64,000 nucleotides of DNA from Megachile rotundata (GCF_050947335.1 NC_134993.1:6324001-6388000), one strand, 5' to 3'; shown: positions 30,144-40,925, counted from the stretch's first letter. The notes: a model not told the origin generated them from the sequence alone. Made by a program: numbers and translations.

Positions 30144-31310
30144 GTGCGCGTGACGAATTTCAGAGAAGGCGATCGCGTTATTATATTAAGTAAGTCAGGG
30201 TGTGAAAGAAAACACGTGGGACCCTACGAGGTTACAGAAATACTATCAAGCGACATCGTTAAGATAAATGTAAATGGAAAGACGAGAGTGTTGCGAGCGG
30301 ATTGCGTGAGAATGTTTGAAACAAACCCCACTGCGGTGGTCCATATCGTAACTCAAACACGCCCACCGGTAACCACAACAAAAGTCAGCAATATAAGCGC
30401 GAGCGAAGCAGGACCACGACATTCGAGCATCAGAAAACTCATCGGCAACATCACAGTACTCCTGCTAATTCTATCCACGATACTGTCGGAAATGGGGAAG
30501 CACAGCATATTACAGCTAACCTTTCCAAAACGAGCCAACTGGAACCACTCAACACAGGAGTGCCTGCTTGCCAGGGCGCTTATACCACGAGGATTTCACC
30601 TACAATGCACCCAGTGCATTGGAAACATTCAAGAAGAAAGGAAGTGCAATAGAGAACGACTAAAATGGTTTTGGGATGAGAAGACACCCCTGGGGTGGAC
30701 CAGGCCGAACATCTTTGGCCTTTGGGAACTGTTTGGCGTGGCGAACGAGTTTAACGGTATCAGCGGACCGGAATGGGTCCAGAACGCAGACATGTCGGCA
30801 GTGATACAGGGAGCAATCTTCATGGAAGTCAAGAACCAAGCCGAGAAGTTACACCCCAGGGACCAGCCACCAAGTCCCTTCAGAATAAGCACTCCGTTGC
30901 TGTCCTTCCTAAGGGTCTGGAGAATGTTGAACCTCCAGCCGGTGAATGAAGTAAAAAACGAAAAGGATCGAGAGCTGTTTTGCGAGTATTGCCAGGTCAG
31001 CGGGGCCGAGGATGTGTGCTTTCGTCGAGATCATTTCTTCCCGCCACCTGAGAAAACCAACATCAGGGGAAACCAGGCATCAATCGGCACCGAACCGACC
31101 CAACAACCAGCCAACCAAAAGGGGAAGCAACGAATGAAGAAGATGGACGTGCGACGAATCGAATGGCCATGGAAAACTAACGGTGAGCAGCCACCACCCC
31201 AACTAACCAGACACCCAGGACCGTCAAATCACAGGTGTGATATACCGGAGCATCCAGACAAGAAGGTCTATTGCCGCACCAGGCTCCCGGTATTAAACAA
31301 AAGTGACTAG
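30144..31310 (+). CDS. Gypsy-1 integrase C-terminus fused to an unknown domain
   Basis: Codons 1-55 read REGDRVIILSKSG, KHVGPYEVTEIL and VLRADCVRMFE, the GPY/F-type chromodomain-like tail of Gypsy integrases; the frame upstream (ISHTVIDARENLAKI, ~30060) agrees. After a short linker there is a hydrophobic segment (NITVLLLILSTILSEMG, about residues 105-121) and then ~250 residues I do not recognise. They are rich in Trp and Pro and have Cys pairs (LQCTQC, CEYCQVSGAEDVC). The order integrase, then membrane-like segment, then Cys-rich domain could be a degenerate envelope-like ORF or an accessory domain, but there is no signal peptide or furin-like site, so I do not assign it. Confidence 0.6.
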   Translation: MRVTNFREGDRVIILSKSGCERKHVGPYEVTEILSSDIVKINVNGKTRVLRADCVRMFETNPTAVVHIVTQTRPPVTTTKVSNISASEAGPRHSSIRKLIGNITVLLLILSTILSEMGKHSILQLTFPKRANWNHSTQECLLARALIPRGFHLQCTQCIGNIQEERKCNRERLKWFWDEKTPLGWTRPNIFGLWELFGVANEFNGISGPEWVQNADMSAVIQGAIFMEVKNQAEKLHPRDQPPSPFRISTPLLSFLRVWRMLNLQPVNEVKNEKDRELFCEYCQVSGAEDVCFRRDHFFPPPEKTNIRGNQASIGTEPTQQPANQKGKQRMKKMDVRRIEWPWKTNGEQPPPQLTRHPGPSNHRCDIPEHPDKKVYCRTRLPVLNKSD

Positions 31311-31461
31311 TGACCCCCTTTACCCCTCCCTTAAAGAGACATATAAACTCTAACAAGTGAAGTCCCAAAGTGTTCCTGAATAGACTCTGCGATTGCGAAC
31401 GATTTACTCGCGAAGTCAATTTTCCTTGCGTAAAAATTGACTTTTTCTAGGGGGGGGAAGG

Positions 31462-32318
31462 TGTGACGTCGGGCCTCCGACGTTTATATTAGTATTAAGA
31501 CACATATGTAACCATAGAATGTAAGGCACATCATATACTCAACCCTTATATAACCATAGAACGTAAGACACATCATATACTTAACCATCATGTAATCATA
31601 GTTCGTAAGATATTATTCAAGTCGTATTTTACCGTAGGTTTAAGACATATTATATTCCAAGCGTAATTTTAGTTTATATCATTTAGAGTTAGGAACCACA
31701 TGTAATCGAATAGCGTAGGGAAACACTCGACATTCCTTTCCCACCAGATAAGTCCTTTCCTCGAACCCAATCTTATAAACATCCTTCGACCACGTCTCAT
31801 AAACATCCTCCAGATAAACCGATCCATAAACATCCCTCAAGATAAATTGATCATAACACCCTTATCGACACCAGACCATAACATGCGCTCAGAACAAAAC
31901 TCCTTTATTCCAAATCACTACTTCTTGATCACGTTTCGTAAACTTCCTTTAGATAAACTCAGCATAAACACCCTTATCGAACACCTAACCATAACATCCT
32001 CTTGCATCAGACCAAAATATTCTAGAACGATTTCCTTTGTTCACAATCAGTATAAAAGCCACCTCATTCCATACCTCCTACCTTCAGTCCGCCTACCGGT
32101 TACCTAGGAGACAGGTCATCCTGCTCCAGGGCCGTCCATTAACCAACAACACATAGTCTACTTACCGGTAACCTCGGAGACAGGTAATCCTTCCTGCGGC
32201 CCGTCCATCTACCACATATCCAACAATCATCACATCAACCTAGTTTGATTCCTCAGGAGATCGTAACCGACTTCCCTTTCGTCGAGTGAGTACAAATAAG
32301 AAGCATATTATACGAGAG
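31462..32318 (+). repeat. Gypsy-1 3' LTR, left part
   Basis: Preceded by a polypurine tract (AGGGGGGGGAAGG, 31449-31461). Starts TGTGACGTCGGGCC. It contains TATAAAAG at 32051 and a partial duplication: a ~70-bp segment with GG(T)AACCT...GAGACAGGT...CCGTCCAT occurs twice (about 32090-32140 and 32165-32210). Gypsy-2 begins at 32319 and the LTR resumes at 36767. Confidence 0.85.
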
Positions 32319-33466
32319 TGTGACGTCGTGCGACGACATTTGATCTAGTTGCTTAAGGACTACTTGTCTAAGGATTATTATTATTATTAAGTATATATGT
32401 ATATATATTGCATTTCTGACATAATTAGTTGTAAGACACAGTCTCGCGTGCGTTATAAATAAGATAGCATAAGTTTCACATTCCTTTACTCCTAGGTCCT
32501 CAAGTTCATCCTTTATCTTAACCTAAACATCCTGCCATGAACATCCCTATCTAATTCCTGCTATGAATATCACTATCTAATCTATGATTTCCTTATCTAA
32601 TAACAGATCATAACTAATCTCCCTTTATCTTCTCTTCTGACACCACCGAGCAATATAAAAAGCCCAGTTCGAATAGCCTCGCGAGCAGTAGCAGTCCGAT
32701 TAGTCACAGGGTCCGATCCCCTCGTGCTGGACTCTGCTAATTCCCATTCTAATTCCACTCATTTCCTACCAATTCCAAACTACGCGTTTCATTTATATTA
32801 TAACTCTAAGTTCATTTGTATTAGTTTATATTCCGACATCATCTTTAGTATTGAATATATTTTATATTTAGTTATATTCGCTTTTAATCATTTCCTATAA
32901 ACCCGAGATCTCTTTAAGAGCTTTGATTATTTAAAATACGTATACTCGATTACGTTGGATCTGGTGGTGCGAGACATAGCCGCACGAGATCAATTATATT
33001 GCGAAGTCGAGATAGGTAATCCACATCGCCACGGTGGTGCGAGACATAGCCGCACGGTGCGCATATGATGTGTTTGATGCCTCTGCATTTTTAGTCAGCT
33101 CATGGGGAGACAAAGACGAGGAGGTCGTAGATATCAACTACGTAAGATCCTACGCACCTTATACCTACCCTGTCTAGTTCCTATTCCACGACCAGTTATC
33201 CGCGAAGTTAAGTATCAGTTATTACTTATTGATATACCTGTGACGAAGATCATAGCGAAGGATCTACTACCTAAGGATCCGAGACGAGAAATCTATTGTA
33301 AAAGTTAAGGAGAAAGCTTCGGGTAAGTACTGTGTCATACTTGTACACCCTGGGATCCCTGACATACGACGGGCGCACGTACCGCGTGGTCTAAAAGATT
33401 GTCAATTCAAGAGCGATTCCGGACCTTCATATTGATATCAGCAAAGGTACCATCCGGGACGTAACA
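32319..33466 (+). repeat. Gypsy-2 5' LTR
   Basis: 1148 bp, with TATAAAAA at 32654-32661 and an initiator-like GCAGTCCGATTAGTC ~45 bp later. The 24-base word GGTGGTGCGAGACATAGCCG... occurs twice (~32963 and ~33034). It ends CGGGACGTAACA, followed by the primer-binding region TTGGTGGTAGCGATGGGAT at 33470. Confidence 0.85.
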
Positions 33467-34186
33467 AATTTGGTGGTAGCGATGGGATACAAGACAATCA
33501 CCCATCGTGTTGTGGCATAGTATTACCCTCTTCCAGTGATTAAAATATTGCTTTGTTTACGCGCTAAAACAACGTGACTCACACGCTCACTGTTCACCGC
33601 GTCCCGCCGAGCCAAGCAGCTCAGCGTCAATCACTGACCAGTCAACTGTCCACCGCCGAACGAACAAGTTACCCCTAATACGCGCTTCGTAGTGTTACGA
33701 ATTAATACTCAGTGAATATTTTGTAGTCTTACTTTTCGAACGCAATATTATTTTGTGGCTCTGTATCTTGCGCCTAACCAAGGGTCGCAGTACAACGAGC
33801 ATATCTTACATAAGCCTATTACCGACTTGCGCGAAAACAAGTCAGCACTTGAATGCTGCGACAAGCAATTGCTGCAAAACATAGGTACGGCTTTGAGTTT
33901 CAATTGTAGTATAGCCTTCCTTTTTATTATTTATTATTTTTTCTCCGAATCTTTTCACTTTAGTCAAAACAAATTAGTAGAAAACGAAAACGTGGTTGCC
34001 ACGCTGGAAAAAGAGTTACGGCAAAACGTTTGAGAGCTGAAGAACGGCAATGGGAAGCCACCTTAGCGCGATAAAACGCAGCAGGGAAACGCCTCAGTGC
34101 TGAACTAACGCCGACATTCGAGACGCCAAACTCCCGCGAAGAAATTAACAGCGTTCTAGGAAATTCGAATATCGCGATCTTATTAA
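33467..34186 (+). other. Gypsy-2 leader
   Basis: About 720 bp from primer-binding region to gag. A 92-codon frame (33755-34033) has a hydrophobic centre but no recognised motif. It is shorter than the Gypsy-1 leader, and no splice-donor-like ATGTCG-GTAAGT arrangement was seen. Confidence 0.35.
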
Positions 34187-34980
34187 ATGTCGAAAATGCC
34201 TGCCGGTCCAGAACTCCGTTCCGCGTCAAAAGCAAGTTCCTCCGAGCCCTTAAGCGAACATGAACTCCGCGCGTACCAGAAACAAATCTCTGACCGCGAA
34301 AAAAGATTACGTGAAGAAGCGCAAGCCCTTGAACGCGAACGTAGTCAATTGGAGAAAGATCGCCGCGAAAGAGATGATCTCCGCCGTGAGTTAAAAGACG
34401 CGCGCCAAAAATTAGGAGATGTACAAGACTCTCCCGCGGGTCCATCAACCTCTGCGCTACCCCTGACCCCCACGACCCCAAGCATGGCAACCGAGCTATG
34501 GGAGTATACGCTCCGCGAAGCAGTCAACACTCTTCCCACATTTGACGGAAATAATATATCCGTTCTTCAATTTACGCGCGCTTGCCGAAGAGCCCGCGAT
34601 ATCATCCCTGTTCATGCCGAACGAACCCTCGTAAAGTTAATTACTGTGCGTTTGCGCGGACGCGCCGCGATTGCAGTTGAAGATGAACGCATAGACGACG
34701 TCGCAACTTTGTGTAACCGGTTAAAAGAAGCATTTGGCCCCAGTCGAACGGTAGATCATTATCGCGGAGAAATGGCCAATATCTACATGGGCGTAAATGA
34801 ACACATATTAGATTACATTAGTAGAGTTAAAGAGTAGAGTGATGCGATCTCAGACTTTCATACGGTACCCGCGTCAGAAATAGATACATTGACTGTGAAC
34901 AGTTTTATCGATGGTCTTATACCTAGCATTCGGCTCGAAATTCGACTTTTGCGCGACCATCCGGTATCGCGTGTCTTTAA

Positions 34981-35718
34981 CCCTTTCGCTTCGGCAGTCC
35001 GGTCCGCCGAAGTGTCGTCACCGTACGAAAGCACGCGCCAGAAATGTGCACAGTGCGCGTGGTTTTTGTATATACATTTTTTAAGTCTTAAATAATTACT
35101 ATGCTTAATAAAACAATTGTTGCTCTACTATAGCATGTATTCCTCACATTTTAAGATGAAAACAGTTAAACAAAATTATATTAGTTACTCTAAAGACATT
35201 AGACTAATTACAGTTGACAAATTCTTAGCTATTTACATATTTACAATTTTTTATTTTTAAAAAAAGAATAATACCTTGAGCCGATCTATTCTTAATTCTT
35301 ATAGAACACGATATGTATTCGTAGAAAAATGAATATAATCCGCAAGATCCGATAGATATTTTGGATGCGGTTTTGATATAACACCAAAGAATAGGTGATT
35401 ATTGATATATTATATCACAATATATCACTTTATTGATATATTGGATTAATCGAATATATCAATAAAGTACACTTACTCTTTGGTGTTTGATATATTGGAT
35501 TAATCGAATATATCAATAAAATCAGTTCAAAACATTCTGCCGATAACGAAAAATTTGTCATTGACCACAGATGGTACTTGTATGCACATCATGTGGATGC
35601 CGGATATATCCGGCGCTCGTACGCACAGGTCACCGTGTGGATGCCGGATATATCCGGCGCTCGTACGCACAAGTCGCCGCGCGGATGCCGGATATATCCG
35701 GCGCTCGAAGCGAAAGGG
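34981..35718. mobile_element. piggyBac MITE P3 in Gypsy-2 gag
   Basis: Flanked by TTAA (34977-34980 and 35719-35722). Ends CCCTTTCGCTTCGGC and, on the other strand, CCCTTTCGCTTCGAGCGCC. The gag frame is continuous on both sides. The interior is AT-rich and non-coding. It contains two copies of TTGGATTAATCGAATATATC near 35440 and 35495, an inverted pair AACACCAAAGA / TCTTTGGTGTT at 35380 and 35478, and a GC-rich tandem array near the right end. Confidence 0.9.
35588..35710 (+). repeat. Triplicated palindrome array in MITE P3
   Basis: Three units of ~45 bp, each GTGGATGCCGGATATATCCG followed by GCGCTCGTACGCACA or a variant. Each unit centres on the perfect palindrome CCGGATATATCCGG. The array ends at the right terminus of the MITE. 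It may be a subterminal transposase-binding array or only a local amplification. Confidence 0.85.
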
Positions 35719-36766
35719 TTAATGGAGCAATCCGGTCCTATAAACAACTCCAACTCGATAAACAGAGATACGATAAATCGCACGTCAAGCCCGTCGCGTT
35801 CAGTTCTCCGAAACGCGATGCCCGATTTCCAATAGGCGGTCTACGTCACCGCCTCGCCGATCATACATGCCAACCCGCGACACGTGGCGTTCCCCATCTC
35901 CGCACCTTATAACACGAAATTATTCTCCAGTGCGAGAACCCCCACGTTATAAGGAAGAGCCGCGTTACGCATATCGTCCCGAGTCTCCTTTCCGCGATAA
36001 CCACGTCGAACCGTTACACCCACAAAAATACGAGTCACAACATTCCCGCGAACAGATCCCTTATCGCGCTGAAGCTCGTCGCACAGACGACCGCCACCGT
36101 GGATCCGTATTCCGTCCAGATAGCCGCGCAAAACCCCTTATGCCTTCGAAATACGAAAACGCAAGTCCCAAACCTACCGCAACCACTTGCTCATACTGCA
36201 ATTTCCCTGGACACGACATTCACCAATGTCGTAAGCGTATGTTTGCCAATTTCCTGAAGTCGGGAAACGGGCACCCCCTCCCGTCAAACGCGGACCGTTA
36301 CCGGGGGGAGAAATCAGCGAAATCGGTCCGAACAATAAACCACGAGATCCCCGAATCTCCGTCATCGGAATAGACGAAGATGTCATTCCCCAAGTAAAAA
36401 TCTCGGCCTCGGAATTATTGCATGATGCCACTTTCATGGTAGATACCGGCACCGAACCGAATCTAATAAAAATCGGTTCACTTAAAGGTGATACCCTTGT
36501 CGATACGAACGGGAAAATTAATATCTCAGGAATAACTTCCGCCCGCGTTCCTACCCTCGGTTCAACGAATATTACCATACATGGAGTAACCTCCCTATTC
36601 CAGGTAGTACCCAACGATTTTCCTATTCCCATGGACGGAATATTAGGAAATACCTTCCTCTGCGAAGGCGCAGAAATTTCTTACAAAGCAAATCACGTTA
36701 CATGAAAGGATAATACTATCCCCTTTTGCAACCGCTCCAAATGCGTCTACCATCCGGGACGTAACA

Positions 36767-36987
36767 AGGGTATTTATACACGTTATTATTGAGAATATAT
36801 TGACATAATATATATTATTATATTGTGTCACCTTTAATACTGAAATACCTGGACTTGACTTGTCCTATCGAACCTCCGAGCTCTTGTGATAAATCACGCG
36901 AGATTAGTTAACCAACTACAACGAGGAAATAGGAATATTTTAACATCTCTTCAACGGCGATTCATCACGGGACCCAGGGCCACGACG
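36767..36987 (+). repeat. Gypsy-1 3' LTR, continuation after Gypsy-2
   Basis: Aligns with 26437-26651 of the 5' LTR: GAATATATTGA, CTATCGAACCTCCGAGCT, GTGATAAATCACGC, TTAACCAACTAC and CCAGGGCCACGACG. The match stops at CGACG, the target of the Transib-like element; after it (38356) only weak resemblance to the 5' LTR remains. Confidence 0.8.
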
Positions 36988-38350
36988 CACAGTGGCGAAA
37001 AACGGCGAAAACGTGAACAAAACTAATATCTTCGATTCTGAGATAAATTATTTAAATGTTTTTAGATAGAATGATTATATTAGTGTTACAAATTAATTTT
37101 TTGTGTTAAAAATCGAATTTTGATTTGTTAGTTAACTAATACGGTTAGTTAACTAGTACGTATGAATTTTTATCTCGTAAACTATTTATCGAAATTAATT
37201 AAATCTTTTTGCATTTTAAACTTGAATGTTTGAACTATCATAATAATATTTTTTTCATTAGCAAATTAATTTTTTATTATCAGAAATTGCAAATAAATTT
37301 TTATTTTTTAAATTATTTAATAATGTTTAAATATCTAATATGTAATATATATATATGGGTGTGGATATTGAAATCTCACCTACAAAACAAGACTTTTTGC
37401 AACGGTCAGCGACGACATATTTGAAAAACGTTCGAAACCGCTGTTGTCACATATGATATTAGGGCGCGCGCGTGAACATAAATGTGAATAACTCAGAAAA
37501 CCGCAAATTACCGCAAGATATCTTTACAGATTCTTGTTCCGGAAGTTTCCAGCTTTCATTTAAGCCTATTTGGTAGGTGAACCGAGGTGGAATTCACAAC
37601 TTTTCCCTTACATAAACATTAAGTACGTTTATGGTTTATATCTCCTTTTTCAGTTTGTATCAGTGTTAAAGATAAACCTTTTGATATGCAACCTACATAA
37701 TTATTATACTAAAGTACCATAAAAAATGCCAATAAAACTGGATGAATATAATAATTAAATAATAATTAAGTAGTATTATGTTAAACTTTGTTAACTGTGA
37801 AACGTCCGGGACTGCTGTTGTCGCGCGCGTTAATAGGGTGCGCATATGGACAAAAATGGGAATAACTCATAAGACCGCAAATTACCGCAAGATATTGTTA
37901 TAGATTCTTGTTCGGGAAGCTTCCAGCTTTCATTTAAGCCTATTTGGTAGGTGAACCGAGGTGAAGATCACAACTTTTACCTTACACAAACATTAAATAT
38001 GACTATGGTTTATATGTTTTTCCATATCAGTGTTAATAATAAACATTTTGTTGTGCAACCTACATAATTATAATGTTAAAGTATCATATAAACAGCCGAT
38101 AATAATGGATGAACATAATATTTAAAAAATAATGAACAGCATTATGTTAAACTTTACCCGGAAAAATTGACTTTAAAAAATGTTCAACTTTGGAGGCTCA
38201 TATCTTCGAAATGGTAGTAATAAAATCATTAAAACTGTGAAAACAGTATGCACAGATTCCTTATAAACTAATTCCATTAAACGGATTTCAAGAATTGCGA
38301 TTTTCATTTTTTGACTTTTGTCCACGTTTTCGCCGTTTTTCGCCACTGTG
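36988..38350. mobile_element. Transib-like non-autonomous element with CACAGTG termini
   Basis: The two ends are perfect inverted repeats: CACAGTGGCGAAAAACGG at the left (36988) continues GCGAAAACGTG and is mirrored by CACGTTTTCGCCGTTTTTCG then CCACTGTG at the right (38323-38350), 28 bp in all. The 5-bp flanks are CGACG on both sides (36983-36987 and 38351-38355). A 5-bp CG-rich duplication and a CACWRTG-type end are the hallmarks of the Transib superfamily, the relatives of RAG1; CACAGTG is also the V(D)J signal heptamer. No transposase ORF is present. The interior is a tandem duplication of ~360 bp (37430-37795 and 37800-38160). Confidence 0.8.
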
Positions 38351-38529
38351 CGACGGTCCGAGCACTTGAAAGGCGCCACTTGAAAAGGGCGATAAGACAA
38401 GTTTGTAGAAGAAAAGTAAGTATGTGAACATGCATACTGAGATTTATAAACATAAATAAACAAGTCTAAATCTGGAAGAAAAGATTTCTAAAGCTGAGCT
38501 CAGTCTTATTTGCAGCGTCGCCTGGTATA

Positions 38530-39425
38530 CGAGGTGTGACACAAAAGTAACGAGACTAGGTCTGTAGCTTGAAAAAACAATGGAATTGGCAGCAATTGTT
38601 TTTTGTGGCATCATCCCACATACCTCCTCTATCCATGTTGCCAATTTCGATTGAATCGGTCATACCATTTGGAAGTATTGTGTTATTTAGTGAACACGTG
38701 CAACTGCATTCTGCCGGAAAAATGTCTAACGTAAAAGTCGAACAGCATATAAACATCAAGTTGTTTGTAAAATTTGTTGAAATCTTTTGTAACATGTGAT
38801 GAGACTTGGATTTTTACCTATGACCCAGAATGTAAGCGCCAGTCAATGGAGTGGAAGTCTCCAGGATCCCCAAAACCTAAAACGCACGCATGTCAAAATC
38901 AAAATTCCACATTAATGAAATTGTAATGGTTGAGTGGTTTCCCAGTGGTCAGATTGTTAACCAATACTATTACATTAAAGTCCTAAAAAGATTTAGTGAA
39001 AAAATTTGGAAAGAAAGGCCACAGTTATGAAGCGATGGATGGTCGTTGCACCTGGACAATGCATCCGCTCACACGGCACTGACTGCCAAGTAGTTTCTGA
39101 CCAGTAAAACTATTACTGTGATGGGGCATCCTCCTTATTCATCTGATTTGGCTCCATGAGACTTTTCTTTATTTCCTACAGTTAAATTTTGCTTAATGGG
39201 AACCCATTTCACCTCAGTTGAAGAGGTTCAGGCAGAAACGGAGAATCTCCTAAAGGGACTTCCAAAAACCTCGTTCCAGAATTGTTACCAGCAAGGCCAG
39301 CACCAAATGCAAAAGTGTGTGAATGCTGAAGGAGACTACTTTGAAGGTGATAATGTCACGGAGAACTGATTCTGCAGGTACAATGATTTATTGGACTAGT
39401 CTCGTTACTTTCGTGTCACACCTCG
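38530..39425 (+). mobile_element. Mariner element, degenerate
   Basis: Terminal inverted repeats CGAGGTGTGACACAAAAGTA (38530) and its complement with one change (TACTTTCGTGTCACACCTCG, ends 39425), flanked by TA (38528-38529, 39426-39427). The interior keeps transposase remnants on the plus strand: CDETWIFTYDPECKRQSMEW (~38800), LHLDNASAHTALTAK (~39050), and PPYSSDLAP followed by a stop (~39140). The N-terminal half is deleted, with several frameshifts. The third catalytic Asp of mariner (DLAPxD) is present, preceded by a TGA that replaces the usual Cys. Confidence 0.85.
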
Positions 39426-39439
39426 TAGATAGATCTAAC

Positions 39440-39985
39440 GAGTGAGGAAATCGGATATGATTCTTTTTTTGGTAAATAAATTGTTTGGTAAAAGTTTTTT
39501 TGCGAGTTAGTAATAATAAGTTTGTCAAGGCACTCATTGACCAGTTGAGGGGTGAGTTTCGTGAGTCAAGAACGCGTCCATCCACATCTTTTGAGGACAA
39601 TAGATTAGAAAATAAACTTCATATTCCTGATGTAGGACAAAGATAGCAGGATTGCATTGTTTATTCCGACAGGAAAACATTCGGTGGCAGGCGTCAAACT
39701 ACTTATTACTGCGAAACGTGCACTAATCAGCCTGCTGTGCATTTAGGGGAGTGTTTCAAAATTTACCATACTGTAGAAAATTATAAAAAATGAAATATTG
39801 ATTTTTTTTGCAAATATACATTTCTCGATTTCATCCAATTCATATAAGTCCAATATCATTATAATACGTTAGTTAGTTCCAAAACCATACTAAATAATAC
39901 GAGGGTCTGTAAAAGCACGTTTCTGCCGCAAAGTAGCGTCGAGTAGCTGGTAGCCAATGTCCAGGATTGTGCCGAGTGCAAAGGG
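39440..39985 (+). pseudogene. piggyBac P4: C-terminal fragment and right terminus
   Basis: The frame NKFVKALIDQLRGEFRES (~39515) leads to the cysteine-rich C-terminal domain CIVYSDRKTFGGRRQTTYYC and CETCTNQPAVHLGECF, ending with a stop near 39792. A nonsense codon lies just before the domain. The right terminus CCGAGTGCAAAGGG meets TTAA at 39986, the same terminal word as P5 and P7. The 5' part of the element is absent: mariner and unassigned sequence lie directly upstream. Confidence 0.85.
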
Positions 39986-39989
39986 TTAA

Positions 39990-40676
39990 ACAAGAAAAAC
40001 TCAACGAGTATATAAAAAAGCTAGAAGGAATATTGACGGAACTCCAAAATATATTTCAAGTCTTGAAATATGTTAAATCGTCTCTAAATTTTTTTCTGAA
40101 TCCATTTGAAATTAACATAATTCAAGGTGAGTTTTCCATTTCCAGTATAATTATGACCCAAAAAGCATCTGGAGAATTAGAATTAATAGAGATGCAAGAA
40201 GATCAAGCTCTACAATTAAAATATAAGTCGACGTCGATTACCGAATTTTGGAAATTTGTACTAGAATCGAAGTATCCTGAATTAAAAAAGGCTGCTTGTC
40301 GAATTATTTCAATATTCGGAACAACGTACTTATGTGAATCATTTTATTCCACTTTAAAATTCGTGAAATCCAAACACCGATCAGTATTAACTAACCAGCA
40401 TCTCAAAGAATTACTGAGAAGTGCTGTCACCAATTATTCACCAAATTTTAAAGAATTATCAAGAGAAGTGAAATAAATGTGTTTAATTTTTAAGATTTAA
40501 ATTCAATACACATATTTTGTACTTTTATTTATGTTTTCAATAAATGTAATTTCTGTAAAAAAAATTTTTTTAATACCTTTTTTGCATTCCTTTTAAATAC
40601 GTATTTAATTGCGGCTCGCGAAACATTTCAAATTTTGAAAAATGGCTTGGACTATCAAGGAACTTGGCCACCCCTG
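39990..40676 (+). pseudogene. hAT transposase C-terminal part with 3' terminus
   Basis: The frame from ~39990 to 40476 contains FLNPFEINI, ITEFWKFVLESKYPELKKAA, ISIFGTTYLCESFYSTLKFV and KSKHRSVLTNQHLKELLRSA. This is the hAT dimerisation domain, closest in style to ZBED5 / GTF2IRD2-type transposases. The element then runs to GGAACTTGGCCACCCCTG at 40659-40676, whose complement CAGGGGTGGCCAAGTTCC is a typical hAT end. The 5' half, including the catalytic residues, is not in the window; piggyBac P4 abuts it at a TTAA. Confidence 0.85.
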
Positions 40677-40925
40677 GTCTATAGGGTGCGTTCCGATCGC
40701 GACCGCCACTTCAGGCCCTTCCGGTTACACCGAAAATGCGGTTATAGTGCAGTTTAGTAATTCGATAAAAATATGTTAGTAAAGTATCCATGTTAATCTA
40801 AATATTATTATACAGTTATAGTTTAAACTATGCTTATTAAGTATCTAAAGATTTTATTCTTATGTAACCACTACGCCTATACATATGTATAATCTAGATT
40901 AAATCAGTTCAAGGAACAGTCAAGT

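Larger units (their letters stand above)
34187..36705 (+). pseudogene. Gypsy-2 gag and protease, broken
   Basis: Gag starts at 34187 (MSKMPAGPELRS) with a coiled coil (REKRLREEAQALERERSQ), then a capsid region (LREAVNTLPTFDGNN, LVKLITVRLRGRAAIAVE, VDHYRGEMANIYMGV). A TAG at 34835 interrupts it in frame. A piggyBac MITE (34981-35718) splits it, and it resumes NGAIRSYKQLQLDKQRY. It shifts frame near 35830 and ends with a knuckle CSYCNFPGHDIHQC (~36190). The protease frame (36418-36705) has FMVDTGTEPNLIK and DGILGNTFL. No RT follows. Confidence 0.85.
32319..36766 (+). mobile_element. Gypsy-2 LTR retroelement within Gypsy-1 3' LTR
   Basis: Starts TGTGACGTCGTGCGAC and ends CCATCCGGGACGTAACA. The four bases outside are AGAG (left) and AGGG (right), a probable 4-bp duplication with one change. 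It retains a complete 5' LTR (32319-33466), leader, gag and protease, but the 3' LTR is reduced to its last ~19 bases, and all RT, RNase H and integrase sequence is gone. It is the same family as Gypsy-1, judged by the LTR start, the primer-binding region and gag. Confidence 0.85.
20865..36987 (+). mobile_element. Gypsy-1 LTR retroelement, gag and protease retained, most of pol deleted
   Basis: The 5' LTR starts TGTGACGTCGGGCCTCC (20865) and ends CTGTAACA (26757), with Copia-C inside it. The internal region runs 26758-31461 and carries gag, an aspartic protease, a remnant, and an integrase-C-terminus ORF; reverse transcriptase and the integrase core are absent. The 3' LTR starts at 31462 with the same bases, is split by Gypsy-2, and is last recognised at 36987 before the Transib-like element. 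The primer-binding region TTGGTGATAGCGGTGGGAT (26761) is matched by TTGGTGGTAGCGATGGGAT in Gypsy-2. Confidence 0.85.

Noticed and set aside
31847..32107. 86-codon ORF in the Gypsy-1 3' LTR
   Set aside because: It lies across the LTR promoter and is disrupted at the corresponding place in the 5' LTR (25940-26260).
35380..35520. Possible CRISPR-like or iteron array (repeated TTGGATTAATCGAATATATC)
   Set aside because: There are only two copies plus inverted partners inside a TTAA-flanked MITE. No regular spacers are seen and the genome is eukaryotic.
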